Assembly (NCBI GenBank): GCA_017528205.1
Contig: JAFXPE010000010.1
Coordinates: 1-55,629, forward strand
Direction of reading: 5' to 3'
Source: Alphaproteobacteria bacterium
GTDB taxonomy: Bacteria > Pseudomonadota > Alphaproteobacteria > RF32 > CAG-239
DNA: 55,629 nt
The notes under the pieces are model-generated. The model was not told the DNA's origin, made no database searches, and saw only the letters and a program-made list of their open reading frames with translations. Position 1 is the stretch's first letter, and each line of letters begins with the position of its first letter. A program made the position numbers and the translations under genes. Of the stretch, positions 16,571 to 25,455 are shown one piece after another.

Positions 16571-19240
16571 GTGAGTGCTGAAGAAAACGGAAATCTGGTA
16601 CCGGCGACGAACACACAGCTGGAAGAAAATGCAGAATTCAGAGGCAGTAAAGAAAATCAGGAAGATTTATTGCTGACAGCTCAGCGTTACCTGAACATTT
16701 TTCACCAAATACACATTTTCAAAGCTTTCAAGCGGGCTCAATTCAATAAAGAGCTGATTGAAATGCCGGAAAAAATCCGCAAAATTGTGGCCATGTTGCC
16801 GGGCGGACGTGTTTTGCTTGAATACATCGAAGAAATTGAAAAAGACGAAGGCATACAAGATTCCAGCATTTCAGCCTTAATTGAGCAACAAGGCAAAGAC
16901 GGCTCCGCGGCAGACAAAGACAATGCCTACACCCTAAGACAAAGCGGAGCTCCGGCGGTGATTAACGCCCCAATAGAAATCAGCAGCGATTTTACCAATC
17001 TGTTGAAAGAAACCTTCAACACCTATTCGCAAAATCTGCAACAACTGAGCGCCAACATTCAAAAAATTGCCTCGCAGAAAACCGTAACCACGGCCGACGG
17101 CAAAGTGCAGGTTATGCCGGATATTACCGACACCATAACTTCGCTCTTAAAAGAAAACGCTCAACAGCAGACCGAGGTTTTAAAATCTTTCGGACAAACT
17201 TTGTCGGAATCTCTCAAAGAAAGCAAAAGCGTTCAAGCCGATTCCGGTATAACCGATACCATTGCCTCGTTGTTGAAAGAAAATGCGCAACAACAAAACG
17301 AAGTGCTTAAGTCTTTGGGTGCGACTCTTTCGCAAACCATAACCGATTCCAAGGGTGATGCGCCGCTTGTTACCAATTCGATTGCCGCGTTGTTGCGAGA
17401 AAACGCCCAGCAGCAAAATGAAGTATTGAAGTCTTTGGGCGAAACTTTATCTCGCACCATATCCGCCTCCAAATCTCCAAATTCCGGTTCGGATATTACC
17501 GACACCATAACTTCGCTCTTAAAGGAAAACGCGCAACAGCAAAACGAAGTTTTGAAGTCTTTGGGAAGCACTCTTTCGCAAACCATTTCCAAATCTCAGA
17601 GTGCGGATTCGGATATTGCCGAAACGGTTTCTTCGCTCTTAAAAGAAAATTCGCGTCAACAAACCGAAGCCTTGAAATCCTTTGGTGAAACCTTGTCGCA
17701 AGCGATTTTGCAATCGCAAAAAGAGTTGGTGGCTTCGCTGTTGAGAAACCAAAGCCCAACATTGGTACAAGTTCAGGCGCAGGCATACGCCTCCCCGCTT
17801 CCGCAATACAAAACCGAAGCTCAGGTCATTCCGCAAGAAGTACGCACCGAGTTGCCGGAAGATTCCAGCATTTTACCATTGCCGATAAATTCGGCACCGA
17901 AAGAACAAACGGTGCAACCGGCGACAGTTGTCTCGCAACCGATAGAGGTTGTATCACAGCCGGCAGAAGTCGCACCACAACCGGCAGCAGAAATCGTATC
18001 GCAACCTGAAGAACCGGTTGTTGAGGTCAAAGCCGAAGATAAAATTGAGGAAAAGGTCGAGGAAAAGACCGAAGATAAAGCCGAGAAAGGCAGTATTTTC
18101 AAGGCCATAAGCGAGAAGTTTACCGAAACCAAAAATAAACTGAATAAAGCCGGAGAAAATACCAAAAATAAAGATACAGCGCCGAAAGAAGAAGCTAAAG
18201 AAAAAGTGGCTCAGACCGCAGCTGTTGAAGAAAAAGCGGAAGTTACCGCCGGCAAAAATGCCGAGCAACCTGCTTCCGGCAAGTCCAAAAAGCATAAAAA
18301 GAAATCCGCCGAACAAAAAGCGGCTCAAGAAGCAAACGATAAAAATGCCAAAACAAACCAAGAAGAAGCTCCGGATAATTTTGTGTTTGCTTTGCCGACA
18401 CAAGAAAAGGCAGATACCTCGAAGCCTGAATCAAAAGATGAAATTTCGCTGGCGGACTTTGATTTTGATGACAACGCCGATAACATTTCGGCCACGATTT
18501 TCAATGAATCCGACAATGCGTCGGCAACAACCGATGACCTGCCGTTGTCTCAGGATAATGATGACAGTGACAGCATTGACATAGATTTTGATGATTTTCT
18601 TGCCGCTGTTGAATCGACACAAGCATCTGCTAAAGATAATCAATCCGACACTCTGCCGGAAACTGAACAGCAGGTTTCGCTTTCAATGGACGACAATGAG
18701 GATTGGGGTTCGGCATTTAAGGAAAGCAAGCCGCAAAAAGCCGCAGATGCAAACCAAGACTTAAGTTCGCCGCAAACTTATGACAGCGCCATGCTTAAAA
18801 TCCGCGATGCCTTAAACACCGAAGATGCCGTTTCGCTTGACGATATTTCCGCCGCGCCGGTGTCATTATCTCCGGAAGACGAAGCGCCGAGCTCCGATGA
18901 CGATTCTTTAACTCAGGCCTTTGCAAATTTTGCCGACACGGCACAGGTTATCTCCAGCAACGAAGCTGATGACAGCGAATGGGAATATGTTGAAGAAAGC
19001 GCCGATGACGCATCTGCCGACGACGGCGAATGGGAATATGTTGATGAAAACGGCAATCCGGTTTCGCCTGACGATGCCGACGGCGAATGGGAATATGTCG
19101 ATGAAGATGGCAATCCGGTTTCGGCCGACGGCGACGAAGAATGGGAATATGTCGACGAAAACGGCAATCCGATTTCGCCTGACGATGCCGACGGAGAATG
19201 GGAATATGTGGATGAAAACGGCAACGTTGTCAACCATTAA
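16571..19240 (+). CDS. repeat-rich coiled-coil protein with acidic WEYVDENG tail
   Basis: An 889-residue protein of unrecognised family. GTG 16571 is chosen because GGGAG lies eight bases upstream; TTG 16556 overlaps that site. There is no signal peptide. A helical N-terminal domain (about 1-120) is followed by five units of about 41 residues built on SLLKENAQQQNEVLKSLG (17117-17735), predicted as coiled coil. Next come a Pro/Val/Glu linker, a Lys/Glu-rich part, and a strongly acidic region ending in five EWEYVDENGNPVS-type repeats (from about 18978). It may be a cytoplasmic scaffold or a secreted substrate of the neighbouring apparatus. Nothing in the sequence decides between them. Confidence 0.7.
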   Translation: MSAEENGNLVPATNTQLEENAEFRGSKENQEDLLLTAQRYLNIFHQIHIFKAFKRAQFNKELIEMPEKIRKIVAMLPGGRVLLEYIEEIEKDEGIQDSSISALIEQQGKDGSAADKDNAYTLRQSGAPAVINAPIEISSDFTNLLKETFNTYSQNLQQLSANIQKIASQKTVTTADGKVQVMPDITDTITSLLKENAQQQTEVLKSFGQTLSESLKESKSVQADSGITDTIASLLKENAQQQNEVLKSLGATLSQTITDSKGDAPLVTNSIAALLRENAQQQNEVLKSLGETLSRTISASKSPNSGSDITDTITSLLKENAQQQNEVLKSLGSTLSQTISKSQSADSDIAETVSSLLKENSRQQTEALKSFGETLSQAILQSQKELVASLLRNQSPTLVQVQAQAYASPLPQYKTEAQVIPQEVRTELPEDSSILPLPINSAPKEQTVQPATVVSQPIEVVSQPAEVAPQPAAEIVSQPEEPVVEVKAEDKIEEKVEEKTEDKAEKGSIFKAISEKFTETKNKLNKAGENTKNKDTAPKEEAKEKVAQTAAVEEKAEVTAGKNAEQPASGKSKKHKKKSAEQKAAQEANDKNAKTNQEEAPDNFVFALPTQEKADTSKPESKDEISLADFDFDDNADNISATIFNESDNASATTDDLPLSQDNDDSDSIDIDFDDFLAAVESTQASAKDNQSDTLPETEQQVSLSMDDNEDWGSAFKESKPQKAADANQDLSSPQTYDSAMLKIRDALNTEDAVSLDDISAAPVSLSPEDEAPSSDDDSLTQAFANFADTAQVISSNEADDSEWEYVEESADDASADDGEWEYVDENGNPVSPDDADGEWEYVDEDGNPVSADGDEEWEYVDENGNPISPDDADGEWEYVDENGNVVNH
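17117..17735 (+). repeat. five in-frame ~123-bp coiled-coil repeats
   Basis: The repeated protein unit is SLLKENAQQQNEVLKSLG plus a variable stretch of about 20 residues. Five copies are present at a period of about 123 bases, the last one most divergent (SLLKENSRQQTEALKSFG). The constant register suggests a rod-like helical assembly of defined length. Confidence 0.8.
18970..19240 (+). repeat. five in-frame EWEYVDENG repeats
   Basis: Five units of 14-19 residues with core EWEYVDENGNPVS and a DDADG spacer, the first (EWEYVEESADD) degenerate. They form the extreme C-terminus of the 889-residue protein. Highly acidic with invariant Trp and Tyr, they look like a short linear motif presented several times. 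Confidence 0.8.
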
Positions 19241-19323
19241 AAACAGCAGAGGGATTTCGATAAAAAAAGATTTACAAAAGCTATGTACTTCGTTAAAATG
19301 AGATGCAACAAGGGGTATCAAAC

Positions 19324-19836
19324 ATGACAAATTCCAAAGACGTAACCGCAAACAAGACAACCGTTTCCAAGGAATCGCTATGGTACATAGACAACTACAT
19401 CGTGTTGCTTGACTATTATGACCGCACCATTTCGCGTATTGCGGCACGTTGCGTGCGTATGGGCAATATTGCCATGGAAGAATACAAGTTTTACCCTTAC
19501 ATTCTTGATGTGCTTGAAGAAATATGCGCTACCGGCAATTACATTATCGAGCATCCGGAGTTATATCCGTATGTTGAGCGCAAAATTGCCGGCGGTATCG
19601 AAGCCTTAAAGAAAAATTTGGCCTTGTATCAACAAGAATTAACCAACAACCAGTCGCCGGAAATGCTCCGCGCCGATCCGAATGAAACGGCCAAAATGAA
19701 CGAGGTCATGAGCAATTTCGACAAAGCGGTTGACCCTACCGTCGGTGCCGGAATGAACATTGATGATTTGATGAATAAACTTATGGCCGAAAATTCCGTA
19801 ACCACCAATGATGATTTTATTGATACCAAAAAATGA
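19324..19836 (+). CDS. helical cytoplasmic protein, family not recognised
   Basis: A 170-residue protein. ATG 19324 follows AAGGGG by about ten bases. It has no signal peptide or membrane helix. The sequence is mainly helical, with a conserved-looking central part (SLWYIDNYIVLLDYYDRTIS) and a tail rich in Asn, Asp and Met (NIDDLMNKLMAEN). It is co-directional with the coiled-coil gene upstream and with the secretin-like gene, whose start lies 23 bases after its stop, so it is probably co-transcribed. A chaperone or adaptor for the apparatus is possible but unsupported. Confidence 0.6.
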   Translation: MTNSKDVTANKTTVSKESLWYIDNYIVLLDYYDRTISRIAARCVRMGNIAMEEYKFYPYILDVLEEICATGNYIIEHPELYPYVERKIAGGIEALKKNLALYQQELTNNQSPEMLRADPNETAKMNEVMSNFDKAVDPTVGAGMNIDDLMNKLMAENSVTTNDDFIDTKK

Positions 19837-19859
19837 GAGCAGAGCTAAAGGTTAAAAAC

Positions 19860-21152
19860 ATGAACAGACTTGCAAAATTAATACTTTACAGTTTTCAAAT
19901 TGCCTTAATTTTGAGCATCACCGCATGTTTGCAAAACAAAGAATTGCGTGAAATGGAAGCCAAAGTGGCTGCGGAATATGCTCAAGAGCAAAAAGGTGCC
20001 GAGCCGATTATCAAGCAACCGCAAGATCAAAACATGATTCGCACTCCGGAAGGAGCAAACGCTCTGGATTTGGAAACTCCGTTGCGTTGTAACGTAAATT
20101 GGGAAACTCAGCAAATGATTTTGTCTCTGCCGTACATCAAATCGGCATTTAAGCTTGAGCGCAACGGCAAAAACGATGCTCTGCCGCGCTTTGAAGTTAC
20201 GGGTTTTTCCTTTGATATGATGCCGGCGGAACAAGCTTTGGTGCGCTTAACCAAAGAGGCCGACATTCGCATATCGTCGGCAGACGGTCCGTACACCAGC
20301 ATTTCGGCGCAAGATTTGAAAGGTGAATTCTCGGAAGTTGTAAAAATGATAACCGAGTCGGCCGGAATTTATTATACCTACAACGCCAAAGACAAAATTC
20401 TTACTTTGAGCCGTCGGGTAAATATGACGCTGTTCACGCCGCATTCCCGACCGATTATTCTTGGTCTGCTTGATGTGATTCGCGGTGCCGGAATTACGGA
20501 TATTGTGGTCAATTGGTCGGAATATTCCATCAGCTTTGACGCCGATGTCGAATTGCAGGAAAAAATTACCGACTTGATTAAAATATTTGAAAACAGCCCG
20601 ACTTTGATTGCTTATGATGTCAGCGTTTTCCGTTTGTATCCGTATGATATGATGCGTGATGTGGAATGGAAAGAGTTGCTGAACGCCTTTGATTTCGGCA
20701 CCATAACAACCGCGCAAACCGGCGTTATCGGCCGCGTGTTGACTACCACCAACGACATTACGGTAGAAAAGTTGCGTAAATTCTTGGGCACACAGGCCAA
20801 TATCGAAACCGTTTCCGAAGGCAAATTTGTCGTTCCTAACGCTTGGTTGGCTCGCTTTGATATCGGCAAGTGCAGTTTGCCGGGAGCCGATCCTTACGGT
20901 ATGTCTATCTTGGCGAAAGCCACCTTGGAAAAGGGTAACGAAATCTTTACGGATATGACGGTGGAAGTTACCGACGGACAAGTTACCAAATTTAACATTC
21001 GCAACAAACTCGGTGAAAACTTCCTGATAATCGGTATGCCGAATGAGCTGTTTGGCATAAATTCACCGAAGTCGGAAACAATAATCTTTATGGTTCCGCG
21101 TTTAATCAGAACCGTAAAAACCAACGAACCTATCAAAAATAAACTGAAATAA
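19860..21152 (+). CDS. secretin-like lipoprotein
   Basis: A 430-residue protein. ATG 19860 follows AAAGG and opens a lipoprotein signal with lipobox ITAC at about residue 22. Residues about 110-185 resemble an STN/N0 domain (SFDMMPAEQALVRLTKEADI). A second small domain follows (IVVNWSEYSISFDADVELQEKI), then a region in the style of a short secretin: SPTLIAYDVSVFRLYP, then FVVPNAWLARFDIGKC and the ending ETIIFMVPRLIR, which recalls the secretin C-terminal pattern. Type IVb-pilus secretins (PilN-like) are also lipoproteins of modest size. It could form the outer-membrane pore of the system. The secretin call is by pattern and needs a profile search. Confidence 0.55.
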   Translation: MNRLAKLILYSFQIALILSITACLQNKELREMEAKVAAEYAQEQKGAEPIIKQPQDQNMIRTPEGANALDLETPLRCNVNWETQQMILSLPYIKSAFKLERNGKNDALPRFEVTGFSFDMMPAEQALVRLTKEADIRISSADGPYTSISAQDLKGEFSEVVKMITESAGIYYTYNAKDKILTLSRRVNMTLFTPHSRPIILGLLDVIRGAGITDIVVNWSEYSISFDADVELQEKITDLIKIFENSPTLIAYDVSVFRLYPYDMMRDVEWKELLNAFDFGTITTAQTGVIGRVLTTTNDITVEKLRKFLGTQANIETVSEGKFVVPNAWLARFDIGKCSLPGADPYGMSILAKATLEKGNEIFTDMTVEVTDGQVTKFNIRNKLGENFLIIGMPNELFGINSPKSETIIFMVPRLIRTVKTNEPIKNKLK

Positions 21153-21161
21153 GAGGATACA

Positions 21162-21776
21162 ATGGCAGAAGAAATTCAAACCGGACAGAAAATTCGCAAA
21201 CTCAGAAAGATTAAACGTCCTAAGCCGCAAACCGCGCAGCCGGTATCTTTCGGGACACCGACCAAGGTAAATTATACTCAACCGGAATCTTATTCCGATA
21301 CGCAGAATGTGTCCCAAGAACAGTATTTTGATAACAACGGTGACGCGGAAAACATCCATTTCATCACCGAAGAAGAATTGGTGCCACAAAGTTCGGATTC
21401 GATTTCTTTGCTTTTGAAAAACAAAACCGTGATGATGCTGTTGATTATCGCCGGTTTAATCGGTGCCATAGCCGGATATTTGATGACGCCGAAACAGCGT
21501 AGCGTTGCCGCGCGCGGTTTGGACGGCATTGTTTTCAATCCTGATTTACCGAGTGGCCGTAACCGTTGCGGTTTGGTAGAGCCGCATCAAGGTTGCGTGC
21601 TTTATATTATGAACCCGCAAAACAAAGAAGTTCAGGGCAAAGATTTTTACACCACGGCGGCCAAATGGACCAAGCGTGAAAGATATTTGATAGAAACCAG
21701 CAATATGCATTACAGCTCTACCCGCATTAAGCCTGGCTACATAGCGCAAATCAATATTCCGCCGCTGTCCTATTAG
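21162..21776 (+). CDS. single-pass membrane protein with Cys-containing periplasmic domain
   Basis: A 204-residue protein preceded by GAGGAT. Its N-terminal ~85 residues are polar and probably cytoplasmic (basic RKLRKIKRPK near the start), followed by one membrane helix at about 87-108 (MMLLIIAGLIGAIAGYL). The ~95-residue C-terminal domain has two cysteines (RCGLVEPHQGC) that could form a disulfide. The ten-base gap after the secretin-like gene suggests co-translation and a partner role, such as an inner-membrane protein touching the secretin. The family is not recognised. A terminator follows directly, so it ends the transcription unit. Confidence 0.6.
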   Translation: MAEEIQTGQKIRKLRKIKRPKPQTAQPVSFGTPTKVNYTQPESYSDTQNVSQEQYFDNNGDAENIHFITEEELVPQSSDSISLLLKNKTVMMLLIIAGLIGAIAGYLMTPKQRSVAARGLDGIVFNPDLPSGRNRCGLVEPHQGCVLYIMNPQNKEVQGKDFYTTAAKWTKRERYLIETSNMHYSSTRIKPGYIAQINIPPLSY

Positions 21777-21795
21777 TTTTACAAAGAAAAAACGT

Positions 21796-21822
21796 AATGC
21801 CCGATTTATCGGGCATTTTTTT
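21796..21822 (+). terminator. intrinsic terminator after the secretin-like/membrane-protein unit
   Basis: AATGCCCGAT (21796-21805) pairs with ATCGGGCATT (21808-21817) and is followed by a T-run to 21822. It lies 20 bases after the stop codon of the last + strand gene. Confidence 0.8.
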
Positions 21823-21849
21823 ATGAACAAATACGCCCCTCTTTTCACC

Positions 21850-21911
21850 TGTCATTCTTGCGAATGCGAGAATCCGGTAAAAAGAGATTGCCGGCCAAGC
21901 CGGCAATGACA
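21850..21911. repeat. bipartite palindromic intergenic element
   Basis: The element is bounded by TGTCATT (21850-21856) and AATGACA (21905-21911). Inside are two hairpins: TTCTTGC/GCGAGAA and the perfect TTGCCGGC-CAA-GCCGGCAA (21888-21906). It resembles the GTCATTC...GAATGAC palindromic elements scattered in many proteobacterial genomes. It lies between convergent genes. Confidence 0.6.
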
Positions 21912-21973
21912 ATAAAGAAAAAAGATACTCCAACCCTCGGCGAAGCCTCCCTCTCCTCGCTTTGCAACGGAGA

Positions 21974-22864
21974 TTAAGCCTTGCTTTTTTCCTGCATGGC
22001 ATTAGCACCGGAAATAACGTCTATCAACTCGTTGGTAATTTCTTCCTGCCGCTGTTGTTGATACAACAGGTTCATTTCTTCCAGATTCTCATCAATGTTT
22101 TTCTCGGCGTTCTGCATATTGGTCATTCGGGTATAATGCTCGGCGCTCAAAGAAGAATTGATGTGGCGAGCAATCGTAATCATCAGCATTTCATAGGTCA
22201 GCGCCTTAAACATCAACTCATTATCCACCGGCATCATCGGCACATTGTTGGTTTCCCATTTTTTATGTTTCAACTTTTGCAACGCCGCGTTTTCTACCGG
22301 CAATATTTTTTTCATTTCCGTACTTATACCGGCCGAGCCGTTGCGATAATGACAGCAGGTATAAATATCGGTTATCCGCGATTTACTGATGGCTTTTTCA
22401 ATGTGCATCAGCACCGTTTCCGTCAAATCAATAACCGCTTTAACCGAGTTTGAAGTAGCAAAACCGTTCAAAATATTAAATCCGGCCTGCTCCGCCAATG
22501 CCGAAAGTCGCTTGCCTATGGTGATAAAATAAGCATCTTTCTTGGCGATTTTTTGCTCTTTGATAAAATCGCGTACCGTTTCCGTAACTTCGCGATTAAA
22601 CTTACCGACCATACCGTTATCCGAGCCGATAAGCACAAACAAATGACGCTGATTCGGCGTTTTCTGCGACTTTATTTGCGGCATCCCGTTGTGTATGGCC
22701 AACACCTGAAAAGCATCACGTAAATTGCGCTGATACTTATCCAAAACCGTGTTAGCCTGCTCGTATTGCAAAATACTGACCGACGAGAGTGTCTTCATAT
22801 TGCTGACAATATCTCGCAAGTCTTGAGTTGTTTTAATTTTACGTTGCAATACTTCGGACGCCAT
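21974..22864 (-). CDS. atpG: N-type ATPase gamma subunit
   Basis: A 296-residue protein with the gamma-subunit N-terminal helix (LQRKIKTTQDLRDIVSNMK) and a C-terminal helix pair. Gamma is the central stalk coupling the c-ring to the alpha/beta hexamer. It is the last gene of the nine-gene operon, as expected for the N-type order atpDCQRBEFAG, and starts three bases after atpA. Sequence similarity to ordinary gamma subunits is limited in the middle, which is usual for the N-type group. Confidence 0.85.
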   Translation of the reverse strand: MASEVLQRKIKTTQDLRDIVSNMKTLSSVSILQYEQANTVLDKYQRNLRDAFQVLAIHNGMPQIKSQKTPNQRHLFVLIGSDNGMVGKFNREVTETVRDFIKEQKIAKKDAYFITIGKRLSALAEQAGFNILNGFATSNSVKAVIDLTETVLMHIEKAISKSRITDIYTCCHYRNGSAGISTEMKKILPVENAALQKLKHKKWETNNVPMMPVDNELMFKALTYEMLMITIARHINSSLSAEHYTRMTNMQNAEKNIDENLEEMNLLYQQQRQEEITNELIDVISGANAMQEKSKA

Positions 22865-22867
22865 GTT

Positions 22868-24370
22868 TTATTCTCCGTTTTGCAAAGCCTCGGCAAAGGC
22901 TTCCACCATTTGCTTGATTTCCTCATCCGTGAGCTTGCGTCTTTCCGCTATCGCCTTTTCCAAATTTGTAAAATGACTGTGGAAAATCTTAAGCACAATT
23001 TCCTGAGATCCGGCACTTTGCTCGGCGTCCAATCCGTCAAACAAACCGGCGTTGGTAGCAGCAAACACCGCAATTTGTTCGGCCGCCGTCAGCAACAAAA
23101 ACCGCCGTTGTTGCAATATCAATCTGACGGCTTGTCCGCGCAAAATACGCTGTTGCGTTTCTTTATCCAACTGCGTGCCGAACTTGGTAAACGATTCCAA
23201 CTCCTCAAACTGCGCATAAAACAATTTCAGCGGTCCCACAACCGATTTATAGGCCGGAAGCTGAGCATCACCACCCACACGCGACACCGATTTTCCGGTG
23301 TCAATCGCCGGCATCAAACCCTTTTGAAACATTGAAGCCGAAAGATAAATCTGGCCGTCGGTTATCGAAATGATATTGGTCGGAATATACGCCGAAATGT
23401 TACCCGCCTCGGTTGCCACAATCGGCAAAGACGTCAACGAACCGCCGCCGTTTTCCGGCCGCAAATGCGTTGCCCTTTCCAGCAAGCGAGAGTGAATATA
23501 GAAAATATCGCCCGGAAATGCCTCACGTCCAGGCGGACGACGCAACAACAGCGACATTTGCCGATACGCACGGGCATGGTTGGTTAAATCGTCATAAACA
23601 ATCAAAACATCGCGACCGTTACGCATAAAATATTCGCCGATGGTGGTTGCCGCATACGGGGCAATAAACTGCATTCCGGCCTGGTCGTCTGCCGTGGCAG
23701 AAACAATAATCGTCCGCTTCATGGCATCATATTTTTCCAAATCGGCAATCACTCCGGCCACCGCAGAATTGCGCTGACCGATAGCACAATAAATACTGAT
23801 TACGCCGCTGTCTTTTTGGTTGATAATAGCATCGAGCGCGATTGCGGTTTTTCCGGTTTGGCGGTCACCCAAAATCAGCTCGCGTTGTCCTCTGCCGATA
23901 GGTGTAAAAGCATCAACCGCCTTAATTCCGGTTTGCAACGGTGTATCCACCGGCGCTCTGTCCATAATCGGTACCGCCTCAACCTCTATCGGCAAGCGAG
24001 TTTCAAAGGCATACGCACCTTTGCCGTCTAACGGCTCTCCCAGCGGATTAATCACTCGCCCGAGCAAATTTTCCGACACCGGCACATCCGATACACGCCC
24101 CGTGCGCACCACACGGTCGCCGGCCTTAATTTTTTCCGGACTGTCCAAAAATACCACGCCCACCGAGCCGCGATTCAAAGTTTGCACCATACCCTTAACA
24201 TTGTGCGGAAACTGCAACAACTCGTCCATTTCGGCATTTTCCAAACCGCTGACGATGGCGGTGCCCGAAGATATTGACTGCACCACGCTGACTTCTTCTT
24301 TTTTCAAAGTCGCATTCATTTCATCTATGGTTTGCTCAATCGCCTCCACGGCGGATTTGCTTTTAATCAT
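22868..24370 (-). CDS. atpA: N-type ATPase alpha subunit
   Basis: A 500-residue protein with the alpha-subunit P-loop GDRQTGKTA, the Asp-containing LIVYDDLTNHARAYRQ and the RPPGREAFPGDIFYIHSRLLERA signature. It is a non-catalytic nucleotide-binding subunit of the F1-like head. It overlaps atpF by four bases, which indicates translational coupling. Length and motifs match ATP synthase alpha chains. Confidence 0.93.
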   Translation of the reverse strand: MIKSKSAVEAIEQTIDEMNATLKKEEVSVVQSISSGTAIVSGLENAEMDELLQFPHNVKGMVQTLNRGSVGVVFLDSPEKIKAGDRVVRTGRVSDVPVSENLLGRVINPLGEPLDGKGAYAFETRLPIEVEAVPIMDRAPVDTPLQTGIKAVDAFTPIGRGQRELILGDRQTGKTAIALDAIINQKDSGVISIYCAIGQRNSAVAGVIADLEKYDAMKRTIIVSATADDQAGMQFIAPYAATTIGEYFMRNGRDVLIVYDDLTNHARAYRQMSLLLRRPPGREAFPGDIFYIHSRLLERATHLRPENGGGSLTSLPIVATEAGNISAYIPTNIISITDGQIYLSASMFQKGLMPAIDTGKSVSRVGGDAQLPAYKSVVGPLKLFYAQFEELESFTKFGTQLDKETQQRILRGQAVRLILQQRRFLLLTAAEQIAVFAATNAGLFDGLDAEQSAGSQEIVLKIFHSHFTNLEKAIAERRKLTDEEIKQMVEAFAEALQNGE

Positions 24371-25146
24371 TTTTCACCTCGATTTAAAAACTGTTGAGAC
24401 GTTTGATTAAGACCGTTACGAAACTCATTCAAATACGCCGCAAAATTCCATGCCACAAGCTGTTCGTCGGCTTCAATACACAAACCGCCGTAAAGTTCCG
24501 GTTGTACTTCGTAAATGAATTGCGCATCTTTTCTTAAATGCCAAGTTTTGTGCAAATAATCTTCCAGCTGTGTCTTAATTTTTGCCGACAACTCATGTGC
24601 CGACTTTATGTGAATATTCTTTTTATGACCGAAAGAAGCCGCATATTCGGCATTAACTTCCTCCGGCAATTCTGCGATTTTCGCCATCAGTTTCTTGGCC
24701 GCCAAAGCGTCGATATCGGCATCGGCAATTTGTTCAAAAGCCTTGCGGGTAAAGCGGTTAAATTGCTCCGCCACCGCTTTTTGCATGGTTTGTTCGAAAT
24801 TGCTTTGTTCCGCGCTCATTTTATTGAGCCATTGTTGCTGCGCCGACTTATATTCTTCTACTGCCTTTGCGCTTAATTCTGCCGATAATTTCTCGGCATC
24901 TTCACCGGCCTTCAGCAATATTTTTTGCTTTTGTGCTTCCAACTTGCGCATATTGCGCATACTTACAAGCTCGGCCTGCCGCGCATTTTCGCGTGCATCT
25001 TCCGCCGCTTTTAATTCTTCGGCAATCGCCGTTTGTCTGGCTTCCACCGCCTTTAACACCGGCAAATACAAAAACTTTCGCAGCAAAAACAACAATATTA
25101 TCAGATTGATAATTTGCGCCACCAATGTGAACAAATCAATTTCCAT
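24367..25146 (-). CDS. atpF: N-type ATPase b subunit with delta-like C-terminus
   Basis: A 259-residue protein. One N-terminal membrane helix (IINLIILLFLLRKFLYLPV) is followed by a long Ala/Glu/Lys helix, the peripheral stalk. The last ~90 residues (from about HIKSAHELSAKI) resemble the delta-subunit C-terminal region, ending near ELYGGLCIEADEQ. The operon has no separate atpH, so this extended b subunit presumably covers delta function, as described for N-type ATPases. That the tail does this is inference from the family. Confidence 0.85.
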   Translation of the reverse strand: MEIDLFTLVAQIINLIILLFLLRKFLYLPVLKAVEARQTAIAEELKAAEDARENARQAELVSMRNMRKLEAQKQKILLKAGEDAEKLSAELSAKAVEEYKSAQQQWLNKMSAEQSNFEQTMQKAVAEQFNRFTRKAFEQIADADIDALAAKKLMAKIAELPEEVNAEYAASFGHKKNIHIKSAHELSAKIKTQLEDYLHKTWHLRKDAQFIYEVQPELYGGLCIEADEQLVAWNFAAYLNEFRNGLNQTSQQFLNRGEK

Positions 25147-25163
25147 CGTCGCTCCCGTTTATT

Positions 25164-25433
25164 TTAATGGTTAATGGCATAATTCCAAAACGGATTGGCA
25201 TAAAGCGTTAAAAATGCTATCAACAAAGCGTACAAAGCCGTTGTTTCCACCATTGCCAACGTAACGAACATGGTTGAGCGAATACGTCCGGCTTCGTCCG
25301 GTTGCTGAGCCATGGCGGTTAATGCGGCTGCCGCAGCTTGTCCTTCACCAAGTGCCGAACCGATACTGCCGATGCCCATACAAATGCACGCTCCCAAAAC
25401 CGATACTGCTCCGATAATTGCGTATGAATCCAT
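25164..25433 (-). CDS. atpE: N-type ATPase c subunit with two carboxylates
   Basis: An 89-residue two-helix hairpin. Helix 1 carries GSALGEGQ, so Glu30 occupies the place of the Na+-ligand Gln in Ilyobacter tartaricus. Helix 2 carries the ion-binding Glu63 in VETTALY, with Thr64 and Tyr68 where Na+ c-rings have Ser and Tyr. The loop Q-Q-P matches c-subunits. Two carboxylates per hairpin are typical of N-type rings; the Burkholderia pseudomallei N-type ring was reported as H+-specific. Whether this one carries Na+ or H+ cannot be settled from sequence. Confidence 0.92.
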   Translation of the reverse strand: MDSYAIIGAVSVLGACICMGIGSIGSALGEGQAAAAALTAMAQQPDEAGRIRSTMFVTLAMVETTALYALLIAFLTLYANPFWNYAINH

Positions 25434-25455
25434 TTTTACCTCCTATAAATTACGT

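Noticed and set aside
20247..20981. 244-codon minus-strand frame opposite the secretin-like gene
   Set aside because: No start signal or domain; the + strand frame has a lipoprotein signal and ribosome site.
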